From NCBI GenBank assembly GCA_030159075.1, contig BROG01000140.1, forward strand, positions 764,001 through 828,000: a stretch of 64,000 nt of DNA, in the 5' to 3' direction. The notes beneath the pieces were generated by a model. That model saw only the letters and a list, made by a program, of their open reading frames with translations. It searched no databases and had not been told where the DNA came from. A program made the translations under genes and the position numbers. Shown piece by piece: positions 24,959-36,900 of this stretch (the first letter of the stretch is position 1; the number at the start of each line of letters is the position of its first letter). Source of the DNA: Atrina japonica (taxonomy: Eukaryota; Mollusca; Bivalvia; Pterioida; Pinnidae).

Positions 24959-27900
24959 CGAGTAAAAGTTCCTGGCTGGCTAGTAAAATTTCTGGATCAC
25001 TGGCCAAATGAAGAGTGAATTTTTTTAGTGTTGTAGAGCCCTGACTTTATACTATTTTTGAGCATTTGGGGGTAAAATGAAGTATGACAAGAAAGATATT
25101 CCACACTCTGTTGTATATGTTCATTAACTATTTTGTGTTCAAAGGAAAATTTTGTCCAAAGCTGCGTTCAATATAAACAAACAACTTTTCATATGAACAA
25201 CACGTCCATGGTCTACAGACGGCGTTCATTTATTTTTGTCGAGGGCCATACATATTACAAACAAAGTACACTTGACAAACCAGGAAACCCCACTGCTGTT
25301 GCATAGGCTATAAATAGCTACAGTGGGTAGTTTCTTCTCTTTTTATCGCTGGTGCCATGTTACTGCGGCAATCACATTCTTAATACAAACTGGAAAATAC
25401 TGAGTACTGTAGTCTGTAAGCAAAGCGCTAGGCTACAATGCTTTGTTTTCTTTCATTCTTGGAATTTTCTGTCGATAGATCTGCTTGAAAACTTTTCACT
25501 AAAGATAAGTAGAATCTACGGTAAACTTGCTTCCTTGAGTCGAGAGATCGAATAGGCCTAACTTTGTTTGTGTTACACATTGCCTACTGGTAACCCGTAA
25601 GACCGTATACTACCATAGACCCTTGGATCAGTGTTTTTTTTTATCAATCGTAGATCTACAATATGATGAATTGACTACTTCATGTAGGTCAATTTACAGT
25701 TTGCCTGATCTGGATGCTTGGCCCTTATGCATTTCTTTACCCGAGCGCCGAATACAGGCCTACCGCACAGAATCTATTTTTTAGAATGTTACCTCTGAAC
25801 TCAGGCATCACCGACACTGTTATCAAGTGTATACGTAGAAATAATATTACTGTTTTAAAAAATAGGAGTATAGATCTATTAGGTAAATATATAGAACATT
25901 TAGTTTTCCAAAGTAAGCCATACGAGTACAAAATATATGGATATACAACTAGCGACTGCATTCTCTTGTTGGGTTTTAAATCAAAGTGTTTAACATTTTA
26001 CACGATTTTTGCACAAAAGTGATTTTGGTGTAATGGTTAGCACGTCAGATTGTGACTCAAGGGTCCGGGGTTCGAATCTGAGAATGTACATTTTTTTTTT
26101 CTTTTTAATACTATATTTTTAAAGGAACTCATTTTATATTTAGATATATTTTTCACCAGATAAATTTATCTGTGGAATAAACTTCATTTTCTCGAAATAA
26201 TTTTTCACCAAACTTAACACAAAAGTTCATTAAGTCACTGGAGTTCCATTGACTTAACATGACCTTGAAATGACCTTTGGGGTCAAGAGAGCAAGTCAAA
26301 CTACTTAGATCTCAACTTTAGACAATATGAAGAACTTATGACCACCCACCATTTGGGGGCCGTTTTGGACCCTTATCATATATAGTCCTTTAGAAATACT
26401 AAATTTTGAAAATTCTAAAATAACAATGACCAGGAAACCACCAACCTGTAATAGTTACAATCTGCATTTCATTTGTAGCAGGTGAAATATCCATAGAGGT
26501 GAAAAGTTATTATAGAAAGTTAAAATAAGAATAAAACTAATCAACTAAATAAAACATTTTTGAATTACTTTTTTATGTTGAACCATGATAAGTTGTAGAA
26601 ATGCTGCAAATTTAAATACATATGTATATGCTATTGTGAGTGGCCAAGAACGAAAGGACATTTTTGTGGGATACGTTAAAGGCATACTTACTGTCAAGAT
26701 AAATGTTTTTGTTTGTATAAAGTTTCAAATATTTGATCATTTATACTAATAAAATGTTCCTGAAATTTCCTGTTTTGAAAAAAAAATTGTTATTATGTCA
26801 TTATTTGTGAAAAGAAATCAAATGTGAATAATGGGCAAGTAAACATTGGATTCTTTGATGGATGACAGGTCTAGGAATCCATGGGATATATTTTGTTTTA
26901 TCAAAATGATAGCTTGTATGCTTTTAATATTGACATATCATCTAACATAATCTGTGTTCTCCAAATTGATCATGTTTCACCATTTTCTTATTACAGAGAG
27001 GGGAAGCAGTTGAAGAAGCTTTTTGCTCTGTAATAAGTCACACAGAGGAAACAGAAAAATGGAAGAAGGATTCCTGTGTCAATAAGCTCAAAACGCTTTT
27101 TATGAACATTCAGCAGGTAGGCTTTGAAGTTGATTATTTTATGCAATGTTAGCATTATATGGAGATGATATTTTATATCAGTCTTCAAAACATTCACCAG
27201 GCCTGGACCGTATCATTTACAAAAACTTGCCCAGCCAACCAAATGATACTGAAATTTTTGTTGCCTGCCAAGAAAATCTGGTTGCCCATAATGAAAAAAA
27301 GTATTTTATTCATTTCACTTGTCCTGCAGGCAATGAACTATTAGAATCTTGTTACCCAGCTCCAACTTTTAATTGTTGCAGGCAAGCAGGCAATCGTTTA
27401 CATTGAGTCATGCTTCACATGAAGTTTCAGTTTCTTTTCTGACAAAAGAAGTACACATGTTACGCTAGTAAAGATAAATTTCCTATTAAAAAGAAAATGT
27501 TTCCATGGTTACAATGTATCTATGTTCCTGTTGAGTTAACAGTTATCTAGTTGTATATTTGTCCAATTATTGATTCCAAATATTTCATTTTCTTTCCACA
27601 GGAGCTGATAGAAGTGGCCTTGAAAACTTATGTCACTCAAATCTATGAACAGAAAAATGGAAACAGAGTTGACCTCCTCCTTGATTTATTGGAATCCTTG
27701 GTTGAAAACAGCATCATACCAGCTAAGTAAGTTCTCGTAAATACCTACAGCAAAAGTCTGAATTGTATGTCCATTTCACAGTTAATGCTGGGAATAACTA
27801 GTGTAAATTATCGTGAACCACCGTTATGGAGAGGGTTTTTTGGTTTGTGAATTGAACAAGTGTTGGAGGGGATGTTAAAAAATGTCACTTTGGCCAGTGA

Positions 27901-30900
27901 TTGTTTATAGATAGAATTTACAGCTATTTAAAGGCTGATTCCCCATGCAAGTCTTATTATCCTCATATTGATTGAAATATTTTCCCAATTTTGCTGAAAT
28001 GAACATATCCAAATGTTTTGAAATTGAGAAGGCAAAAGAATATCGACAAAAATCATTTTTGGCATGACCAACATAATTGACTGATGTTTTCAGAAAGTTG
28101 TCTTTAAGTGTAATTTGAATCATACATGTGTATTTATTTACAGGCCTGTTTGTGAATCTTTGCTCAGCTGTGAACAATTGTCCTATAAAACTACTTACAT
28201 GTGGTGTAAAACCTTCCATTTGATTAGAAAGATCATTGGAGGTGTAGATTATAAGGTAAGCTAATATTTTACATAAATATAAACATTCAAATTCATTCTA
28301 GGGATTTTTCATTATTTTTAGTGATTTGATAGGTCACATATATCACTCTGTGATAAGTTGTTGTCTGTTGCCATGTCATGCATAAACTTGGAATATTTTT
28401 TTTAACATTTATGTTCAAATAATTAGTATTTGTATCATTGAAAATGTCTTTTCAATTTCAAATTTAGTTTTGGATTATGAATATATTTTCTAGGGATGCA
28501 GAGATTTACTACGACAGATTTTATCAAAATGTGAAAATATTCCTGTGGTGGAGAATGTATCTGTCATGCCAGAAATTGACACTGTTATCAATGTAAGTTC
28601 ATCATGCCTATTTATATCTGTCATGCCAGAAATTGACACTGTTATCAATGTAAGTTTGTCATGCCTATTTATATCTGTAATGCCAGAAATTGACACTGTT
28701 ATCAATGTAAGTTTGTCATGCCTATTTATATCTGTAATGCCAGAAATTGACACTGTTATCAATGTAAGTTTGTCATGCCTATTTATATCTGTCATGCCAA
28801 AAATTGACACTGTTATCAATGTAAGTTTGTCATGCATATTTATAAATGATACAAAGTCTTCATTTTCTATTGTTTTTTTGTATTTTCTTCTATTTAAGCT
28901 CACAGGGCAAAATGAGATCTAATGCTATAACCCTGATGGCAACATTCTTGGACAAAAACTTTAATCTGTGCTTTTTAATTATAAATGATATGACTTTGAT
29001 ATTTAATTTGTAGATAAAGGGTATCCAATGGTACCTTGACTTTTGACCTAAGAATGACATTGACCTAAAGATTTTACCTACTATTAAAAAACTTCTACCT
29101 GAACTATATACAAGGACAAAATTTTATATGTCCAATCTTTATGATCTGCTCTTTCAGATGTTATGATGATCTTTGACCTCATGACCTAGATAATGTCATA
29201 TGACCTACTTATTTAAAAACTAATCTCGACAGTAACATTTTAAATAAAAGGAGTTGAGCATTGATATTTGATTTGTGTAATGTTTATGGTATGTCTTTCA
29301 GGTTGTATTATAAAAATGATTTGGCCCTAGTTCCTAAATTTGATGACCTCACTGTATTCATGTCTTCCTTGAAACTATACAAACCTTCAAATACAACATT
29401 TACAAAATGGTTTTGTTAATTATTCCCCCTTATTGGTTAAACTAGGAGGGGGTGCTTTTGGTTTTGTCTGCACCAACCAGACTCAGTTCAACAGTCTGTC
29501 TAGTTTAGGTTTAGATTATAAAGGTTTGTAATTGCTCACCATTCATCTAATGATGGTTTCACAGGTGGGGGACATGTATTGATTCATCAGTACTCTCAGA
29601 ATGCTTGTTTATAATGGTTTCACAGGTAGGGGGGACATGTATTGATTCATCAATACTCTCAGAATGCTTGTAATGGTTTCACAGGGGGGACTTGTATTGA
29701 TTCATCAATACTCTCAGAATGCTTGTTTATAATGGTTTCACAGATGGGTGACTTGTATTGATTCATCAATACTCTCAGAATGCTTGTTTATAATGGTTTC
29801 ACAGGTGGGTGACTTGTATTGATTCATCAGTACTCTCAGAATGCTTGTTTATAATGGTTTCACAGATGGGTGACTTGTATTGATTCATCAATACTCTCAG
29901 AATGCTTGTTTATAATGGTTTCACAGGTAGGGGGGACATGTATTGATTCATCAGTACTCTGACTTGTTTATAATGGTTTCACATCATGTATTGACTCAAT
30001 ACTCTCAGAATGCTTGTTTATAATGGTTTCACAGGTGGGTGACTTGTATTGATACTTCATGCTTGTTTATAATGGTTTCACTCTTGTATTGATTCATCAA
30101 TAGAATGCTTGTTTATAATGACTTGTATTGATTTCACAGATGCTTGTTTATAATGGTTTCACTTGGGTACTTGTATTGATTCATCAATACTCTCAGAATG
30201 CTTGTTTTATAATGGTTTCACAGGTGGGTGTTGTATGATTCATCAGTACTTCAGAATGCATAAGGTACAGGGGGTGACTTGTATTGATTCATCAGTACTC
30301 TCAGAATCTTGTTTATAATGGTTTCACAGATGGGTCACTTGTATTTTATCAATACTCTCAGAATGCTTGTTTATAATGGTTTCACAGGTGGGTGACTTGT
30401 ATTGATTCATCAGTACTCTCATGCTTGTTTATAATGGTTTCACAGGTGGGTGTATTGATTTACTCTCAGAATGCTTGTTTATAATGGTTTCACAGGTAGG
30501 GGGGACATGTATTGATTCATCAATACTCTCAGAATGCTTGTTTATAATGGTTTCACAGGTGGGTGACTTGTATTGATTCATCAATACTCCTGGAATGCTT
30601 GCAATGTACAATGTAATTTGTTGATTACATGTTTTTAAACTAGTTATTGATCACAATGTGCAAGTTATAGATGGAGAAGTTGGCATTTGATTAAAATGTA
30701 CACATTGAAAACTTGAAATTTAAACAGTGAACTTTTACAATTATGGATATATGTGGTATTTGCTTTCTCTAAACAATCATCTAAAACTTTCATTTAAAGT
30801 AATCTTATTTTGTTTCATTTTGTTGCAGCTGATTGCCTATGTTTTGGATCGGAATGTCTGTTTATTGCCGGCCTACTTAGCCGTTAATGAGATCAATAAA

Positions 30901-33900
30901 GTTTGTCCAGATGACAAAAAGTGGCCACACTGGGTATTTCATGTTTTAAATATTCATCCTTTGTCTCAACACAACTCTTGATCTTAATCTTTAAAGATCC
31001 TAATTGTTTCTGCACCTGTATGTGCATAGATTTCCTACTTCATTTTAAATATTTTTTTATGATTCTAATCAGGACTAAGACTGAAATAATTTCATTGCCT
31101 TTTGTTAATTCAATTAAAGGGACACAAGATGTGTTTTTAATAAATATATATATATATATATAGTGACAGCTAGAAATAATAATAGCTTTAACAAGCAATT
31201 TGATTATGATTCGAACAGTAATGTGCTACAGGCACCCCATATCGGGCCCCACGTTATGCAACAGACCAAAGTGTTAGATTTCTAAAAACCACAGTGACAT
31301 TTAGGACTAAAGATAATGCGATAATCTAGCACTTACGTGATTTTCCCATTCCTATTAACGGGAGAACAAATGTAGGTGTAAAGTTAACAACATGAAGTAG
31401 GCTACACGTGATTTCAAATTATACATGCAGTTTAATATGAAGTGAAATTGTGTTTTTTCATACATACACACATGTATGTTAGGTATATATTTTACCAGCA
31501 CAGGTTTTATAAATTGCTGCTTTTACTTCTACTCATAAATTAATTCAAATAACAACATGTTTCATCATTGACATGTTCTCTGAGAATGGTCAGTTTAAAA
31601 CTAGTTAAATTTTGGATGTATGGACATTTTTAACAATATAATGAATCATCCGACAACCAATTTTCCAGATTTTATGGGTCTCCTACTCAGTCCAGATAAT
31701 CGACGTTAGACTGTGTGTATATATATATATATGTATATATACATACATATATATATATATACACTCAACGATTTTACCTAAACTTTGATTAAAAAAACTA
31801 AAGCACTGGCAACATTTTTAATATATCATGTATATATTGTGGAGAGTGAATACGCTGGCAATTGATATTCTTTTCATCCATGAAAGAATACATTTGTTAA
31901 CTCGTCCATTATTCACACTCAATTTCTTTTCACAAACTAAAATATCATAAAATGTAACATGTTTAAGTTTTTCAACCCAGAGTTTTTTAAGAACATTTTA
32001 TTTGTATCAGATGTCAGATATTTGAAACTGTAAATACGAACATAAAAATCCATTTTGACAGCTTGTATGTTTTTAAATTCGGGTCTGTCCGTAAAATTAT
32101 ATATGCTTGATATTGTTTACAGGGACAAAAATCTGCTTATAGTAAATATTTGAAGATGCGACATTTTGTTTTTATGAATATTTTCTCCTAACACAATATA
32201 ACCTGTGGCATATTTTTTTTTTCATTTTAAGAAAATGGGAACCATATTGTCAAATTTCATCCACAGTTTTAGGCCGGCAGCACAGATGGTGACAGTTTCA
32301 GGTATTTTTGTTTTACATGGAAGAAGACTTTTTGAAAATACAAGAATTTAGATATCAACAATGTACTTTAATTATTATGCCTCCAGGATTTGAAAATTTA
32401 TTTATAATAGTTTATTGTTTTTCATACTTACCGCCCACAGCTATAGAGTTTCTTATAACTTATGAACTAAACAAGACAATGCCTTATATTCGTCAAAATG
32501 AAAGAATATATGGTGATTTATACTTTTTGATAAATGCCCAACTCTCATATACAATAAAGCCTGCTTTAACAACCACCTGTGTATAAAGACCATCTGGTTT
32601 TTTCACTGTCCCTAAAAGTACCATTTGTGTACAAATCAACCTCTGTATAAAGACCACCTTCTTATAAAGACTGGTTTTCTTTTGTCCCTAAGGAGGTCGT
32701 TATATACAGGTTTCACTGTGTTACAGTGGCCCCCCCTTATTAGACCACCCTAAATGAAAGAGGAATGTGGTCTCATAATGGAGGTGGTCTTTCCTGGGAG
32801 GGTGTCTACCAATAACTTGTCAATGATAAACGACATCTAGTAATACAATTTTCAGACAATTTTTATTCATTGATGTTACATCTCCATGTTAATTTGGTTC
32901 TTTCTGGTGCAATGGTCATTAGTACCATATGATTTAAAATGTTCACACAAACGTGTTCACATAATAATTTGATTAAAAATGTTCCAAACACTAAACATAA
33001 TCCTTGAGTTTATTTCACACCTGTACATTGTATACAATAGATAAACTAGTACTCGTCATGCCTAATTAAACATACCTGTAAATCATCCTGTCTTTTGTGT
33101 TACCCTTATCAACATCCACAATGATAATTACTTCCTAATAATCCTTTAATTAGATTTCAAACTCGGAAGACTTCACCAAGTGTTGATATGACGGACGAAG
33201 GGCTAACAATATCGGGCAGCTTGTGTTGCGATCGATTACAGGCAGATCGGAAATGCGTATTTGTAGGGAATTATAGGCCTATTATTTTTTTTAATCGAGA
33301 GTACTACTGTGGGAAACATGTCCCCTTGGCCCCCTCTGAGGCCCCCTCTGAATCTGCCACTTTTACAGTTTCTCATTCAAATCTTCCTGTTTTCACGAGA
33401 TGCAATTTTGTAGATAATAAAAACATCGATTACCCGGTAGAGCTAGCATGTAATTGAGTTTTGTATTTGATGTTTTCGTACTTTTTTTTTTAAATAACCC
33501 GAATTATTCAGTCTTTATATTCTGTTCACTACGATCACTGCATTACCCTAGTAGGATGAAGAGAATCGGAAACAGTGCGGGCTAGAATTATTATTCGAGG
33601 TTAAAAAAAAAAAAAAATTGGTCTCTCACATTTTGGTTATGTGATAGAGCTAGTGAATAATTTAGTTTCGTATTTAATGTTATACTTTTAAAAATAAACA
33701 CTCCGTTCCTCGTGAGGGGGGTTATCTATGGAATCAACATGATTTGGCCAATGAAAAGTGGACGCTGGTCACGTTATGGGAGTGGTCTCTTATAACAGGT
33801 AATTTATCATTAAAAAAGGCTTATGTTTTGAAAATTTGGTCGCTTTAGGGGTGTGGTTGCTTGTGGGGGTGGTCGCAAATAGGGGAACCACTGTATAAAA

Positions 33901-36900
33901 AAATTTCTAATACAAAATAAAATGCATCTTTGTTAATGGGGGACTTCCCATGAGCATGTCAACTGAAGAGTTACTGTCTGGGATTTCTTTTCATTTTTTT
34001 TTTTTTTTACACAGGTCGTTCACAGTTGTTTCCTGTTGTTGGTCATTCTCTGTCCACCAGTAATGTTTGGAGACTGATTTCAAACTGTCTAAAGTTTCCA
34101 TTAAGTGGACCATTGCCATATGATAAGGTAAATGACTTTATACTTCACTGATTGCCTAGAATTTGTAGAGTACTGTCATACTTGAATTAAAGGCCACCTC
34201 TTTATAAAGGGCATCTGCCTATAAAGGCCACTCAAAGATAACCTTTGTTAACTTTTTATAATGAATAAAGGCTACTGTTGCCTTGGTTGGCTTTTATAAA
34301 AAAGTTTGACTATATCTTGTAAATCTGTCTGGGGTTCAAACATTTTAACCTTATAAATCATGATAGGTTGGTCCAAAACAACAAAAAGCATATAATCAAG
34401 ATATTTAGGGGTGAAATGGTTATTGTGGACAGGTATATGTCAAAGACCAATGTAAGTGGTCGACATTGAGATGCTTAATCCTCCATGACACCTGATCACA
34501 CTTCTGGATCTTTCGGAAGTCTGCATTTGTCCAATGTTCACCAGATTTGTATATTGTCTCTTAGACCAACTGATGCTTTGGTATCTGTCCTTTTATATTG
34601 AATATTCTCAAAGTTCACATGTTTGGTATACATTACGAAAGACTGGATCAATACATCTGATTGACCTGATGTGACTTAAATAGGATACATTAAATATCTT
34701 GACAAGAACATTGTTGTTTGAAAAACTTTGATATTGTGTAACTTTTCCAAGCATTACCACATTTAAAAACAAATTTGAAGAGAAATTTCACTTTATCTTT
34801 AGTTTTTATTTCACATTTATTTTGTATAAAAAGTCACCTGTTCTTCTTTAAATATATTTACAGGATTTGTCTGAGCCACAGACAGGATTATTGCGTTATG
34901 TATTGGAGCAGCCATATTCCAGGGACATGGTTAGTAACATGTTGGGACTCAACAAACAGGTTAGTTTTGATAATGATGTCATATTGTTGTATTTAACATA
35001 TAATGTCAATTGTTAGTAACATGTTGGGACTCAACAAACAGGTTAGTTTTGATAAAAAGATGTCCTATTGTTGTATTTAACATGTAATGTCAATTGTTAG
35101 TAACATGTTGGGATTCAACAAACAGGTTAGTTTTGATAAAAAGATGTCATATTGTTGTATTTAACATGTAATGTCAGTTGTTTTGTACTTAGACATAATT
35201 TCATTTCATGTTGCAGTGAAACAATATGTCATACCATGCTGTGTCATGGTAGCAGTGTCCATAATGTATGAACTTTTGAACGTTTTGAATTTCTAATATT
35301 TTCCGGGTCACTTGTAGCATATTTACAGCTAGAGGACTTAAATTTTGAATTCCATAACACTGGGGAGGGGTTTTGTAGGTAGGACCAGCATCAGATTAAT
35401 ATTTTGTTTGTGTGAACTTTGATTAAAAGTTATCACACCCAGGTTTTTTTTTAGGTAGGACCAGAATTAGGTGAACTGTGATTAAAAGTTATCACATGCA
35501 GGGTTTTGTAGGTAGGACCAGAATTAGGTGAACTTGAATTGAACGCTATCAGACTCAGGGTCATACTTGCCAAGTCTCCCCATAAATAGTGAGACTCCCT
35601 ATTTTTATATAAAATTTTTATAATTTTTATAATTGCATATCTCCCCTATGAAAAAATTATATTTTCCTTTTAATTCTTACTAAAATGTAGAGTCTTCCCC
35701 ATGAGTTTAAAAAATCTCCCCATGAAAATTTTTCAAGGTTTGCAAGTCTGCAGGGTTTGGTAGGTAGGACCAGAATTTGGTAAACTTTGATTGAAAGCTT
35801 ATCAGACTTATGGTTTTGTAGGTAGGACCAGAATTAGGTGAACTATGATTGAAAGCTTATCAGACATAGGGTTTTGTAGGTAGAACCAGAATTAAGTGAA
35901 CTATAAATGAAAGCTATCAGACTCAGGGTTTTGTAGGTAGAACCAGACTTTGGTGAACTTTGAATGAAAGCTTTCAGATGCAGGGTTTTGTAGGTAGGAC
36001 CAGAATTTGGTGACATTTAATTGAACACTATCAGATACAGGTTTTGTTTTAGGTAGGACCAGAATTCAGTGAACTTTAATTGAAAGCTATCAGACTCAGG
36101 GTTTTGTCGGTAGCACCAAAATTAGGTGAGCTACGATTGAAAGCTATCATACTCAGGGTTTTGTAGGTATGACCAGCATTAGGTGAACTATGATTGTGTT
36201 TGTGTGAACTATCAATAAAAACCATTAGATCTAGGGATTTGTAGGTAGTAACAGACTCAGGTGTACAGTTGTTATGTTTGTGTGATTTTTGAGTGAAAAC
36301 TATCAAATGTCAGTCAGTTTAAACTCATGATTTGGTGATGATCTTGTCTATATGATCAAACAACAAATGATATGACCAATATAAGGTTCATTTTGTCTCT
36401 TGATTGACTTATATGTACTGATCATTTTGCAGGTAAAGCTTAGATGTGAAGTTCTTGAGGAGCAATTGGTTGACCTTGTTGTCATGGCAATGGAAAAGTC
36501 AGAGAATGATGATGCTGCAAATGATGAAGGATTGAGTCAGTTACTATGGCAACACTTGTCCAGTCAAGTTATTTACTTTGTACTTTTTCAATTTGCCAGT
36601 TTTCCACACATGGTGATGTCACTTTATGAAAAGGTAACTTTGCAAGATTAGATGTTTCTCTTTATAATATTGATCATATATATGTTATAAGAAAATGTAC
36701 CTTAGTCATAAAATTTTGTATGTCTAAACCAGATGTTTAATGCTGTGAAACTATTTTTAGTATGATTTGAAGTCATATTTTCATGAATCTTTATTGTGAT
36801 ATTCTTCATATTAGATGTAGCACACAATGATCATCAAGGTCAAATCCCTAAGGTCATGGTCAGTACTGATAAGCCAAACACTCATTATATAGTTGATATA

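Larger units (their letters stand above)
21126..26996 (+). other. MED23: MED23 intron 1
   Basis: 5.9 kb. Holds a MITE (21459-22082), a transposase zinc-finger remnant (22809-23024), hAT-like element copy 2 (23749-25043) with an internal (TA)n run, and a tRNA-like fragment (26023-26090). The remainder shows nothing recognised. Confidence 0.85.
32302..34014 (+). other. MED23: MED23 intron 7
   Basis: Almost filled by two TA-flanked elements, at 32552-32718 and 32724-33893, which are nearly adjacent. No other feature seen. Confidence 0.8.

Noticed and set aside
24804..25018. IYIYIY-repeat frames on both strands
   Set aside because: Alternating TA microsatellite.
26023..26090. Functional tRNA gene
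   Set aside because: A and B boxes are present, but the stems do not pair well enough; kept only as a tRNA-like remnant.
28490..28903. 137-codon minus-strand and 125-codon plus-strand open frames with perfect internal repeats
   Set aside because: Both are products of the 57-bp array, whose length is a multiple of three. Only the plus-strand part up to the donor is supported as MED23 exon 5.
33188..33457. 89-codon frame
   Set aside because: Lies wholly in a nonautonomous TIR element and shows no motif or conserved composition.
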